DNA of 64,000 nucleotides from Cellvibrio sp. (GTDB lineage Bacteria > Pseudomonadota > Gammaproteobacteria > Pseudomonadales > Cellvibrionaceae): assembly GCA_016712405.1 (NCBI GenBank), contig JADJRD010000001.1, positions 372,001-436,000 on the forward strand, written 5' to 3'. Made by a program: the position numbers and the translations under genes. The notes under the pieces were generated by a model, which did no database searches, had not been told where the DNA came from, and worked only from the letters and a program-made list of their open reading frames with translations. This document shows, one piece after another, positions 16,934 to 28,008 of this stretch. Position 1 is the first letter of the stretch; each line of letters opens with the position of its first letter.

Positions 16934-17454
16934 ATGAAAAAATTATTATTCTCAATTTTCTTCGTGCTAAGTATTGCTCCTTTTTCAAATACTTTTGGGG
17001 GTGGGGGGGGGGTCCTTTTTGTGGCGGGGGCGGCCTTTGGCGGTGGGGGCAGGGTTGGGCCCGTTGGTGGTCGGCCCCCCTTTCGCCCAACCCCCGGGCC
17101 CCCCCCCCCCCCGCTCTTTACGCGTCGTTATTTCTATCGTTTCAAGCCAATGCCGTAACAGGTTGGGCCAGTGGTGTACCTGTTGCAATACAAAAATCTG
17201 ACTGGTCTAGCTTAACCTTAACCTATATCCAATTTGCGACTCCCATTGATAAAGGAAATTGTTCGAGCGGGGCTGGAGTGGTCTTTATCGATTCACATCC
17301 TTCTTCAAAAGTGGCTTTAAGTTTTGCGATGACGGCATTAGTTTCAGGAAAAAAGTTTAAGTGTTGGATAGATCTGCCTACCTCTTGTAGTCAGATTACA
17401 GGTTCAATAGAGACTTTTCCTGTGTGCGGACATTACCCGACAATTGAAAATTAA
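16934..17454 (+). pseudogene. Small secreted protein, GW family member 3, disrupted
   Basis: The region opens with a signal peptide at 16934 (MKKLLFSIFFVLSIAPFSNTF) and then enters a G-rich/C-rich stretch (16996-17112) that reads as low-complexity Gly/Pro in one frame and stops at 17158. In a different frame (codons in register with 17146) the sequence resumes with what looks like the end of another signal peptide (ALYASLFLSFQANA) and a GW-family mature domain: VTGWASGVPVA, a central Cys (KGNCSSGAG), the helix FAMTALVSGKKFKCWIDL, and further cysteines, ending at TAA 17452-17454. Either two paralogues are fused by a deletion, or the G/C stretch is a sequence artefact inside one gene. Confidence 0.6.
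16996..17112. repeat. G-arm/C-arm low-complexity inverted structure
   Basis: The left half is dominated by G runs (G5-T-G10, then several runs of 3-5) and the right half by C runs (up to 14 C's). GGGTTGGGC (17052-17060) and GCCCAACCC (17085-17093) are a perfect inverted pair, and the outer G and C tracts can extend the stem. Composition is unlike any neighbouring sequence. It could be a structured insertion or an assembly/consensus artefact at a hard-to-sequence hairpin. Confidence 0.6.
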
Positions 17455-17486
17455 TCATTTATCCATCGACTCACTACGGAGTAGTC

Positions 17487-20400
17487 ATGTTTAGTCTATT
17501 GAAAAAAATAACAATGGCATTGGTTGTTGCATCTCTTGCACCTTTCTCTTTTGCATTGGAAATCAATCAAAACAATTATGAAACTTACATTGGTGATGTC
17601 GATGGTGATGGGGATGGGGATTACTATTTCAAACAGAAACCCTGGACATTAATACTGCATGGCGATATAGCAACGCCTTTGCTGTTGAAGGGACCAAACA
17701 TTTTGTGGTGTATAACAATGCGGGTGTTTTATCGGCGCCGCAAAGTTTTACTTTGGCAGATGCGGATCTGACCAATAAAATAAATTCAGGTGCATTAAGG
17801 CTTGCTAATCTTGGCAGTGATATTTTTGCTGTGTCATCGGGGTCCGGGCAAAGCACTATATTAATTCGTGGCGCTACCGCATCAACTCCTGGATTGTTAA
17901 TTACAAGTTTCTCTTCAAAAGATTTACCTTCAGCTTCTGATATTCGTTCTTATTCAACGACTAACTTTATCGGTATTAGTGATCGCAATGTGCAGTTGCA
18001 AATTACTGACATTAATGGTGATGGACTTAATGATGTTTTGCTGACAGATTCATCCTCGCAATATGCATACTTGAACGAATTCGGATCAGGGCCTAATCGT
18101 TATTTTGAAGTTACAGCATCGACCTCATTGCCTATTGCAGATGCAACACATGTAGGTACAACAGCGGGGCAATTCCGTGTTGATGAATCGGGTGCGGCAA
18201 CTTATTCAATTCCAATTGGTCTTCCTGATGGTATTGCTGGCGTTAAACCGCAAATCAGTTTGAATTATTCCAGTAATGCAGGTAATGGTATTGCCGGTCG
18301 TGGATGGTCTTTGGGTGGATTGTCTTCTATTTCACGTTGCCGTCAAACTTTATCGCAAGATAATAATCCACAACCGATTACCTGGAGTGCAACTGATCGT
18401 TTCTGTTTGGATGGTGCACGTTTAATTTTGACATCAGGTACTTATGGTTCTGTAGGTAGTACCTATAAAACTGAAATTGATTCTGTTATTGAAGTCAAAG
18501 CAGTTGGTGGTTCAGTAGGGCATCCCAATAAATTTGAAGTGAAGGCGAAAGATGGATCTATTACCACTTATGGGGGCACTGCACTGTCAAAAGTTTTAGG
18601 TTCATCAACCAATCCTGCAACAACGATTTTGACTTGGTCAATTAGTCGTTTTCAAGACAACATTGGGAATGCAATTGATTTCGAATACAGCGGTGATGTT
18701 GCGACAGGGCAGGTAATTAAAAATATTCATTATGCATTTAATACCTATGCTCAAGCGCAAGCGAAAATCGAATTTATTTATGAAAGTCGAACAGATCCAA
18801 GCAGCGCTTATGTGGCAGGGTATTTATTTGGGCAAACACAAAAATTAAATCAAATTAAAGTTTACAACAGTTCTGTAAGCCCAACTTCCACATCGGTATT
18901 AACGGAAGTACGTCGTTATAATTTAAATTATTTGCCCACCACCACCATTGCTAGTGACAATCGAGGTATTAACTTTATTTCACGACTGGAATCGATTCAA
19001 GAATGTAAAGGTGCTGCATGCTATGCGCCTACTCAATTTAGTTGGGGTGCAGGAAACAAACTGGTTTATGATAAACACATCACTGAATTTAATGTGCAAT
19101 CTACGGCAGACACTAAACCTATATTGCAAAGAACGTTTGCTGACGTGACAGGCGATGGTCGTCAAGATTTAATCTATGCGGTTTTGGATTCTTATTCTGC
19201 AAATTCCTCTACAGCTTCTGTGGCTGTTTACGTAAAAAGCCAGTCTTCAATTACTCGGGTCTATTATAACTCAGTTAATCGATACACATTTAAACTTCAA
19301 ACGTTGGATTACAACGGTGATGGCCGTCAAGATCTGGCCGTGTATGAAGGTTCACAATGGAAACTGTTTCTTTCAACACCGATTCCATCCAGTAATGTTT
19401 GGGAATTGAAGAATTCAAACTTTAATATTTCCCTCACGAACCCCAACACTGTTTTCGCTGATATTAATTCGGATGGATTAGCAGATGCCATCACCAATCA
19501 AGGTTATTATTTGTTAGAGCGCGACGGAAACAAGCCTTTGTCATCGTCGCTTTACTATAAATTTGGTAGCTTCGTTTCTTTAACGCTTCATCCAAATAAT
19601 GTTTACGCCCCATTCCAACAACCGTTTAATACGAACGAACCCAATTTGAGTAGCTGTGTCATTCAGCCCACTATTGAATTTTATATTCAAAATGGCGGAC
19701 TAGCAGATTTCAATGGTGATGGCGTAACAGATTTTATTGGAAGCGTTACGCAATCAATGAAGTGTCAGGATTCAACGATTGTTAACTATGACCCGACAGT
19801 TACAAGAACCCGTGAGGCGATCTACGCGTTCGTAGTCCAAAACAATCAATTGATTCAATACTCGACGTCTGCGTTAAGTAGTAGTTACCAGGCTATGGAT
19901 GTAAATGGTGATGGACTTTCAGATTTGGTTACATCAACCACTACCAATAATGTACACGCTTATCAATACCGGATTAATAACGGCAAGGGTTTTGAATCCG
20001 CTACTGCTTGGCACAGTGTGACAAGTGTTAAGAAGCCGCAGCTAACAGATTACAACGGTGATGGTTATGTAGATATAGTCTGGAGCCATACAACTCTATC
20101 GGCGAAATTATGGGGGCAAGATGTCATTACAATTGATGCGACGCCCAATATAAATGGCAATACGGATGAGTTTGCAATCGCGGATGTAACGGGTGATGGT
20201 GTTGGGGATTTAATTATTATGAGCCCCACTGCGGTAAGAGCATTTTACGGTGAGTACGTTATAGAAACAGGGCAAACCCAGTATTGTTATTCGCAGCCCG
20301 GGGGCCAAACCTGTACGTCTTACCCTCAGCATGTAACCGTAGGCAGTACCCGTCAAAATTTAAATATTGTTTCAATCGTCAATGGTACTGGTGCAATCAC

Positions 20401-23400
20401 CAATATAAATTATGGAACCTTATCCAATAGTGGTCGTTACAAAACCATGGAAGTTAATCCTGTATTGCAAACCGGTGGTAGCCCTGAGCAATGTTTTACA
20501 GGTGGTAATGGTGAAATTGCGTATTGTTCGGGTGGTTACACTTATTCTTATGATCTCAGTACTTTCTATACAAAATTAAATGGTGGATGGGATCTACCCT
20601 CAGGAAGTTTCACCCTGGTACCTGGTAACGCAAATAAAGATAAACCGGTACTTGAAGTTAATGGTTCCATGATGGTGGTCACTGCAGTGGAATCCAATGC
20701 GCCTGCTGCAAATGACAGCACTGCTTACACAGTCAATCAATCAGCCATGAGCAAAGTGGATTACCACTATGGCGAAGCCAAAATGCAGGCATCAGGTCGT
20801 GGCTTTTTGGGTTTTGCAAAATTAACAACAGTGGATGCACAAACTAATGTCAAAACAGTGTCCTTCTATCGTCAGGATTTCCCTTTTATAGGTAGCCCAA
20901 TTTCTACCACGGTTTATTCTGACTCGACAGCAACCGCAAAAATATTGAGCCATTCATTTAATAATTGGAATGTGAAAGAAAAAACCGGCGCTGATGGTAC
21001 AAAATATTATTTGCCTTATTTGCAAGATAGCACTGAAAAAACTTATGACGTTGACAATACTGCCAATACCGTTTTGCAAACTGTTGCTACCAGTAATATT
21101 TATGATGACTACGGCAATTTAACGAATTCAACAGCAACCACCAGTGGATTAGGCACAAGTTCTACACAAACCGTGGTGAACACCTATGGTTCAACCACTG
21201 ATACAAAACTTTATGGCCGTATAAGCCAAGCTCAGGTTTCGACTTCGCGGAATGGCAGTGCGCCAGTTACCAAGACTTCTCAATTTACTTATTATCCAAA
21301 GGATGGCACTTATAAATTTTTACTTGAGTCAGCCGAAATCGTAGGCGGCCTAAAACAACTTATTACTACGATCAATTTGGTAATAAAACTAAAGTCAGTG
21401 TTACTGCAAAAAATTCGCTAAATGTTGATGAAACTCGCAATACCTTTAATACCTATTCAACCGACGGGCGTTATTTGGTTTCTACCCGAAATGATTTAAG
21501 TCAGTCAGCGCAAATCACGTCGCGCAACGAATATGGTCAGGCAGTTTCAGCGACTGATGCCAATAGTGTTCCCAGTGGTACAACCTATTACGATTCCATG
21601 GGCAACCAATATATGCAGAAAAATGCCGATGGCAGCTGGTCGCGAACCGAAAGCCGTTGGTGTAATGCAAGCAATGGTATTTCTTGCCCAACCGGTGCTG
21701 TCTATCGCACGCGCTCACGTGCATCCGGTGGCAGTGAAGCGATTGAGTATTTTGATAAATTGGGTCGCAGTATTCGCAGCAGTAAACGCAACTTCAACGG
21801 CAGCTGGAGTAATGTGGATACGGAATACGACAACTTAAGTCGTGTAAAACGCCAATCCATTCCGTTTGCGGCGAATGATCCTGTTGCGGGGCAAGCAACC
21901 GCTTGGACAACCACTCAATTCGATACACTTGGCAGGCCTGTTGAGGTGAAAGCACCAGATCTATCTGTCTCGAGCTTGTCATACAACGGCTATACCACAA
22001 CATCGACCAATGCGAAAAACCAGAAAAAATATGAAACCAAAAACGGATTGGGGCAACTGGTAAAAGTGCAGGATGAATTGGGCGGTATTATTGAATACGA
22101 ATATGATATTTACGGTGGTTTATTAAAAGCGACCACAACAGCATTAAATGTATTAGGGCAATCACAAAGTATCAGTGTGCGTATGTGTTACGACAATCTT
22201 GGTCGTAAAACGGCGATGTTAGATCCTGATAAAGGTGGTACTCGCGCTGCAGCCAATGATGCAACCATTGACTGCGGTCAAGTGCTTTATCAACGCGCCG
22301 GTTGGTGGACGTATAAATACAATGGCTTTGGCGAATTGATGGAACAAGCTGATCCAAAAGGCCAACGCACACAAATGCATTACGACAAATTAGGTCGCAT
22401 GATTGGTCGTGTGGATTTCCTGGCAAATAATTCCATCGAAAGTTTTACACAATGGTTTTATGAAAAAGGTGTCAGTGCGCAAGCCACCGGTATTAACGGC
22501 AAATTAACTGCTGTGGTAATGGATACCAGTACTGGGTTAACGACAACTCAAATCACCAATGCGTTAACCACAGGTGTTGCCACTTGTTCGCAAACATCGG
22601 GCAGCTGTCATAAAACGATTAACGAGTTTGATCCACTCACTCGCCCGACAGTGACTCGATCTTATTACCCCGGCAGTGCAACGGAATTTGTGAACCGTGT
22701 GGATTACGATTCACTCGGTCGCGCTTATAAACAATACGATGCGCTGGATAATCAGCTGACTGAAAACGGCAACAAAATCGTCAGTGGAACGCAAACCAGT
22801 TTTAACGATTTTGGTTACGCACAAACGGTTCGCGATTTGAGCACAGGCCAATTGTTATCGTCTGTCAGTGAAATGAATGCACGCGGTCAGGTGACAAAAG
22901 AATTACGCGGCAATGGTGTTGAAACTAAAAATACTTACAACGATTTAACCGGGCAACTCACCAATCAACAAGCGGGCATAGGTTCTCTTTGGTCAATTCA
23001 AAATTTAACTTATCAGTGGGATGTGATAGGTAATTTGCAATATCGCAAAAATAATTCGCCCTTTATTGGTGGTAGTGGCAATAAAAATAAACAGGAAAGT
23101 TTCTGTTACGACGGATTAAATCGTTTAACGAAAACCGTTGCCGGTGTGGCCACCACCAATCCCACTTGTTCATCACCCGATATGGTCTACGACGGTTTTG
23201 GCAATATTAAATCCAAAGCAGGTGTAGGTAATTATTCCTACTCAGGTGTGAATGCAGGGCCACATGCTGTGACTACAGCGGGTACTGCAACTTACACTTA
23301 CGATGCCAACGGTAATGCCATTAGTGGTGATGGTCGTACCTTTGATTACACCAGTTATGACATGGCGAGCAAAATTACCAAAGGCAGTGATTACGTTGAA

Positions 23401-24867
23401 TTTAAATATGGCCCGGATCGCGCACGTTGGAAGCGTACTGATAAAAAAGGTTCAAGCACAACGCACACAACTTATATCGGTAATATTGAACGAATTGAAA
23501 CGCTGGGCACTAATACGATTGAGTGGAAGCGTTATGTCGGTGGTGCAATTTTCACTTACAAAACCAATACCAGTAATCAAGTTCAAGCAACTGATAAAAC
23601 TTACGTTTACAACGACCATTTAGGTTCGGTGGATGTGATCACCAATGCAGTTGGTACCGCAGTTATTCGACAATCCATGAGTTTCGATGCATGGGGTTCA
23701 CGTCGCAGTGGTGAAGATTGGAGTGCAATGTCACTTGCACAAATTACTACAGCACTGGTTCCGTCTGGATTCTCTCGTCCCGTGACTACTCGCGGCTACA
23801 CCGGCCATGAAATGGTGGATGAGATGGGCATCATCCATATGAATGGGCGAATTTATGATGCGAAGATTGCGAGGTTTTTGCAGGCTGATCCGTTTATTCA
23901 AGCGGCGACCTACACACAAAGTTACAATCGTTATTCTTATGTAGTTAATAACCCCTTGAATAAAACTGATCCTAGTGGATTCTTATTCAGTGATTTGAAA
24001 AAGTTTGCTCCACCAGGGTTGCGTAAAGGATATAAGAAGGCCATCGACCAATTCGGTTTTGGTGGTGGGCTTTGGTTGATGGGAACAGGTGATCTTTTAG
24101 GGGCAGGAATTGCCAATTACCTTGATTCACGGATTGCAGCAAATCGTACAGCATCGCAAATTTATGTTGGAGTGATTGGTATTGTTAGTGGGATTATTTG
24201 TGGACCTTGTAGTATGGGCTTCACTGCTTTGGCTTCTGCGAACATGGCTTATTATCAATCCGGTAAAAATCTAAATGTAGCATTTAAAGCAGGTGCAAGA
24301 GCGGGTGCTACTGCAGCACTTTTTTATGGTGTTAATGCTTACTATGGTGATACTTGGACTATGGGAAGGGTATTCGCAAACGGGGTTGCTGGTGGAGTGT
24401 CGGCAGAGATTTATGGTGGGAGTTTTGAAGAAGGATTTAAGCTAAGTTTTGCGGTTTCAATGATGCGATATACGTACAATAAAGCTATGAATTATGATCT
24501 TACTTGGAAGCAAGGCAAGGGGTTAGCAACACCAGATGGTACCTACGATGAATCACTGGGTGTGCCAGAAAATAATCAAGTTTTTGGAACAAATGAACCA
24601 TTAAATGTTTCTGGAGAATCTAATTTTTGGAAGCAAGGTGGGAAACTTTCAAATTTCGCTAACAAAGTTCCAGGCATGAATTCATTAGCTCGTTTGCACG
24701 ATCTATTTCAGATTAACTTAGGAGGGCCCGATAGCTGGGTGAGGACATGGTTAAATGTTCCAGGAATGTTTGTAGCCGCTGGTATAAATTATGGAGGTTT
24801 GATTGATACTATTCCTGCATACCCAATGTATTTTTATAGAGCGGAGACAGTTAATGTTAAAAATTAG
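17487..24867 (+). pseudogene. Giant secreted SpvB/FG-GAP/RHS-repeat protein with variable C-terminal domain, frameshifted twice
   Basis: Reads as one gene of about 2,460 codons once two missing bases are allowed for: near 17699 (frame A ends LLLKGPN, frame B resumes HFVVYNNAG) and near 21355 (SAEIVGGLKQ to TTYYYDQFGN). Open segments: 17487-17771, 17705-21421, 21475-24867. Order: signal peptide (LLKKITMALVVASLAPFSFA); an FG-GAP-like DVDGDGDGDYYF; an SpvB-type domain (YSIPIGLPDGIAGVKPQ, GRGWSLGG); at least six further FG-GAP/VCBS calcium-type loops (DVTGDGRQD, DYNGDGRQD, DFNGDGVTD, DVNGDGLSD, DYNGDGYVD, DVTGDGVGD); YD/RHS repeats; an RHS core ending GRIYDAKIARFLQADP...NPLNKTDPSG; then a unique C-terminal domain. 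RHS proteins encapsulate and deliver toxins or mediate contact. Three small secreted proteins precede it and a lipoprotein follows. Confidence 0.85.
23983..24867 (+). other. Variable C-terminal (candidate toxin) domain of the RHS protein
   Basis: About 294 residues after the DPSG end of the RHS core. First comes a hydrophobic, Gly/Ala-rich part (GVIGIVSGIICGPCSMGF, ARAGATAALFYGV). It is followed by a soluble part with KVPGMNSLARLHDLFQI and LNVPGMFVAAGINYG. The PGMN...HD followed by N-P/VPGM...A arrangement recurs, to my knowledge, at the C termini of RHS and haemagglutinin-type toxins; I cannot assign an enzyme activity. Its position directly after the RHS core and before a small lipoprotein gene fits the polymorphic-toxin plan. 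Confidence 0.6.
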
Positions 24868-25246
24868 ACTTGCTGGAAAAATGCGAATCTTAGAACTACT
24901 TATTTTCACTCTGGTTATAGCTAGTTGTTCTAGTCTTTACAAAACAGCACATCAGAGATTTATCGACATGATGAATTCTATTTGCAGTTCAGGGAAGTCT
25001 CTTGATCAGTTGGATTTCAATCCTGACTATCCGTTAGGGCGATATTTAGCAGATCATCGTGATTTAACGGTCTCGGAAGTTAGATTAGATGGTCTCGTTC
25101 TGTACCACTACTCGAAAAAAATGTTAACCGGACAATATATTTGTAATTACCATTTACTCGTAGATCCTAACACTAACATCGTAGTTGGTTGGGGCTTTGA
25201 TCAAGAGCTTGGAGATCCGAAGAAAGGTTGTGGTATTGCTGGGTAA
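24854..25246 (+). CDS. Small lipoprotein, candidate immunity protein for the RHS C-terminal domain
   Basis: A 130-aa protein with a hydrophobic segment and lipobox (LVIASCSS) about 25 residues in. I choose the ATG at 24854: GGAG lies 7 bases upstream and the start overlaps the last codons of the RHS gene, implying translational coupling. A later ATG at 24881 would give a shorter signal peptide. The mature part has three further cysteines and a C-terminal GWGFDQELGDPKKGC. No family recognised. Gene order (RHS tip, then an overlapping small gene) suggests immunity; lipidation would place it in the periplasm, implying a toxin acting at or beyond the inner membrane. That role is inference. Confidence 0.6.
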   Translation: MLKIRLAGKMRILELLIFTLVIASCSSLYKTAHQRFIDMMNSICSSGKSLDQLDFNPDYPLGRYLADHRDLTVSEVRLDGLVLYHYSKKMLTGQYICNYHLLVDPNTNIVVGWGFDQELGDPKKGCGIAG

Positions 25247-25972
25247 CCAATAACCGCACAGAGAAAGGCAGATCAATAGGATCAAAGGGTCAGACACCAT
25301 GATCAATAATCAAGATGGAAACGACAGAGTTAAAGGTTGAGAATTTTTGAGAAAGGAGAAAGGGGACGAAAGGAGAAAGGGGACGGAGGATATATTTTTT
25401 AACCAGTTCGATTGAAGTAAAAAGTTTTGAATAACTGGGGTCAGAGTAAAGTGCGCCGAGAGCAAAACTAAATTGTGCGAAGCACAATAAAGTTTTGCGT
25501 AACTTTGTAAAAGATGGTGGAAGGCCCACCGCATTCGCTGTGCAGTCAGTGAATGCAAACCACTTCAAGCGGCATTGATTAAGAGTCATTGTCGTGAGCG
25601 TTGAAGAAAAGTCGAATAAAATTCGGCAGGTGCGATAAAAGGCAGAAAGGGGACGGAGGATATATTTTTTAACCAGTTCGATTGAAGTAAAAAGTTTTTA
25701 ATCCATTAGCAAAGGAGTGCTGTTATGCCAAGGCGAGCGCGTCATCAAAACTGGGGTCAGAGTAAAGTGCGCCGAGAGCAAAACTAAATTGTGCGAAGCA
25801 CAATAAAGTTTTGCGTAACTTTGTAAAAGATGGTGGAAGGCCCACCGCATTCGCTGTGCAGTCAGTAGAAAGGGGACGGAGGATATATTTTTAGAAAGGG
25901 GACGGAGGATATATTTTTTAACCAGTCTGATTGAAGTTAAATTTTTTAAACAACAAGCAAAGGAGTGCTGTT

Positions 25973-26030
25973 ATGCCGAGGCGAGCGCGTCATTACATTG
26001 CGGGTCAACCTTACCATGTGGTTCTAAATA
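25973..26030 (+). pseudogene. Family B transposase 5' fragment
   Basis: Begins MPRRARHYIAGQPYHVV, as in the longer family B copy at 27428, and is cut after about 19 codons by a family A left end. A shorter fragment of the same start (MPRRARHQ) lies at about 25724-25748, also ended by a family A left end. Confidence 0.75.
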
Positions 26031-26082
26031 ACTGGGGTCAGAGTAAAAATTAAATTGTAAACACCACATCAAGGAGGATGTA

Positions 26083-26201
26083 ATGGCAAGACTAAACAGA
26101 TTGTGTCCTGTAGGAATTCCGCAACATATTGTTCAACGTGGAAATAATCGTCAGGTTTGTTTTAATGGCGATGAAGATATGGCGGCTTATGCAGGCAAAT
26201 C
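26083..26201 (+). pseudogene. Family A transposase 5' fragment
   Basis: About 39 codons matching the start of the complete family A transposase (MARLNRLCPVGIPQHIVQRG), then broken in the middle of AAYAG by another family A left end at 26202. AAGGAGG precedes the start, so the truncated peptide could still be translated. Confidence 0.8.
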
Positions 26202-26260
26202 TGGGGTCAGAGTAAAATTAAATTTTAAACACCGCATCAAGGAGGATGTAAGAATAAAAA

Positions 26261-27012
26261 CTGGGGTCAGAGTAAAAATTAAATTTTAAACAACATATCA
26301 AGGAGGATGTAATGGCAAGACTAAACAGATTGTGTCCAGTGGGAATTCCGCAGCACGTCGTGCAACGAGGAAACAATCGTCAGATTTGTTTTAATGGCGA
26401 TGAAGATATGGCGGCTTATGCAGGCTGGTTGAAAGAATTTTCAACGAAGTTTCAAGTGGAAATTCATGCATGGGTATTTATGACCAATCACGTTCACTTG
26501 CTTGTGACGCCACGCGTTGAAAATGGAATTTCAAAAATGATGCAAGCGTTAGGTCGGCAATATGTTAGGTATTTTAATTACACCTATAAACGAAGTGGAA
26601 CCTTGTGGGAAGGTCGATTTAAATCCTGCGTGATTCAATCAACGGATTATTTATTGAAATGTTACCGATACATCGAATTAAATCCGGTGCGTGCGGGGAT
26701 GGTGAATCATCCAGACGAATATCGATGGTCAAGTTATCACGCAAACGCGTTAGGTGTTGAATCAGGACTGCGTACTCCGCATGAAGAATATTTGCGGTTG
26801 GGTAATTCAGAAGAAGAAAGGCTCAATGCCTATCGCGCGTTGTTCCAATATTGTTTGGATCCTGATTTTATGAAAGAAGTGCGGGAGGCTGTGCAGAAAA
26901 CTTGGCGTTAGGGGAGGGACGGTTTAAACAACAAATTGAAAATAATTTTAAAAGGCGAGTAACTTCGCTTAAAGTTGGTCGTCGGGCGAAGAAAATTTTA
27001 CTCTGACCCCAG
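26261..27012 (+). mobile_element. Complete REP-associated (Y1/HUH) transposase element, family A
   Basis: A 752-base unit bounded by CTGGGGTCAGAGTAAAA (26261-26277) and its exact inverse TTTTACTCTGACCCCAG (26996-27012). It contains one intact transposase gene. The 3' part holds a CTTCGC...GCGAAG hairpin (about 26962-26991), the sort of structure a Y1 transposase recognises as single-stranded DNA. After the right end there are three short direct repeats of CAGTTCAC (about 27010-27039). Confidence 0.8.
26312..26911 (+). CDS. REP-associated tyrosine transposase (IS200/IS605-like Y1 superfamily)
   Basis: A 199-aa single-domain HUH nuclease. The metal-binding HUH motif is NHVHLL (around residue 70), the nearby strand is IHAWVFMTNH, and the candidate nucleophile tyrosine lies in the helix QALGRQYVRYFNYTYKRSG. 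The C-terminal strings LWEGRFKS and CYRYIELNPVRAGMV are hallmarks of the RAYT group. These enzymes cut and rejoin single-stranded DNA at REP-type hairpins and are often single-copy domesticated genes; here the element is part of a dense nest. A strong AAGGAGG site precedes the ATG. The protein appears complete, so it may be the trans-acting source for the truncated copies around it. Confidence 0.9.
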   Translation: MARLNRLCPVGIPQHVVQRGNNRQICFNGDEDMAAYAGWLKEFSTKFQVEIHAWVFMTNHVHLLVTPRVENGISKMMQALGRQYVRYFNYTYKRSGTLWEGRFKSCVIQSTDYLLKCYRYIELNPVRAGMVNHPDEYRWSSYHANALGVESGLRTPHEEYLRLGNSEEERLNAYRALFQYCLDPDFMKEVREAVQKTWR

Positions 27013-27070
27013 TTCACGCCAGTTCACCCAGTTCACCTTTTATTGTAAATCAAGTAACGTGGAGCAGTTT

Positions 27071-27151
27071 ATGAAATCTATTATGTTTTTTGTTTTGTTA
27101 GTCGTTTCTCTTCAGGCTGGAGCTGATAACTGGGGTCAGAGTAAAAATTAA
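27071..27151 (+). pseudogene. Signal-peptide stub of an unidentified secreted protein
   Basis: An ATG preceded by GTGGAGCAG starts MKSIMFFVLLVVSLQAGADN, a clear signal peptide, but the frame runs straight into a family A left end and stops at TAA 27149-27151. The rest of the gene is not visible downstream, so the transposon nest apparently truncated or replaced it. The host protein cannot be named from this stub. Confidence 0.55.
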
Positions 27152-27427
27152 ATTTTAAACAACGCATCAAGGAGGATGTAATGGCAGAATAACTGGGGTC
27201 AGAGTAAAAATTAAATTTTAAGCAACGCATCAAGGAGGATGTAATGGCAGGCAGAAAGGGGACGGAGGATATATTTTTTCGTAGAAAGGGGACGGAGGAT
27301 ATATTTTTTAACTAAAACTGGGGTCAGAGTAAAAATTAAATTTTACAAGAAAGGGGACGGAGGATATATTTTTTAACCAGTTTGATTGAAGTTAAATTTT
27401 TTAAACAACAAGCAAAGGAGTGCTGTT

Positions 27428-27716
27428 ATGCCGAGACGAGCGCGTCATTATATTGCAGGTCAACCTTACCATGTGGTTCAACGTGGTAATAACCGAGAAC
27501 CCTGTTTTATTGAAATAGAAAACTATCAGTTTTATTTGGAGTTATGGCAGGACTTATCGAAAAAATTTGGTGTTGCAGTACATGCATATTGTTTGATGAC
27601 TAACCATATTCATTTTCTTGTCACACCTAATATAGAAGATGGTATTTCATTGGTTATGAAGCAGGTTGGCAGTCGATATGCGCAGTACATAAATAAAAAA
27701 TACAAAAGGACGAAAA
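27428..27716 (+). pseudogene. Family B REP-associated transposase, 3'-truncated
   Basis: About 96 codons of a second RAYT lineage: MPRRARHYIAGQPYHVVQRG, NREPCFIE, then the HUH strand AYCLMTNHIHFLVTP and the helix KQVGSRYAQYINKKYKRT. The copy breaks exactly at the KKYKRT helix, where a family A left end has joined, so the C-terminal GRF and RYIELNPV regions are lost. It keeps the HUH and probable tyrosine residues but is unlikely to be active. AAGGAG precedes the start. Confidence 0.82.
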
Positions 27717-27809
27717 CTGGGGTCAGAGTAAAAATTAAATTTTAAACAACGCATTAATTTGGGGTCAGAGTAAAAATTAAATTTTAAGCAACGCATCAAG
27801 GAGGATGTA

Positions 27810-27956
27810 ATGGCAAGATTAAATCGGTTGTGTCCTGTAGGAATTCCGCAACATATTGTTCAACGTGGAAATAATCGTCAGGTTTGTTTTAATGGCGATG
27901 AAGATATGGCGGCTTATGCGGGTTGGTTGAAAGAATTTTCAGCGAAGTTTCCGAAA
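27810..27956 (+). pseudogene. Family A transposase 5' fragment
   Basis: About 49 codons from MARLNRLCPVG to KEFSAKF, cut by the next family A left end at about 27958. It is nearly identical to the complete copy at 26312 over the shared part. Confidence 0.8.
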
Positions 27957-28008
27957 AGTGGGGTCAGAGTAAAAATAAAATTTTAAACAACGCATCAAGG
28001 AGGATGTA

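Noticed and set aside
16922..17201. Glycine/proline-rich protein encoded by the G/C-rich stretch in several frames
   Set aside because: All frames on both strands are open only because of homopolymer composition; the real coding signal lies on either side.
17487..24867. RHS protein as a TcB/TcC subunit of an insecticidal Tc complex
   Set aside because: It has its own Sec signal peptide and there is no TcA-like gene nearby; the SpvB-type domain alone is not enough for a Tc complex.
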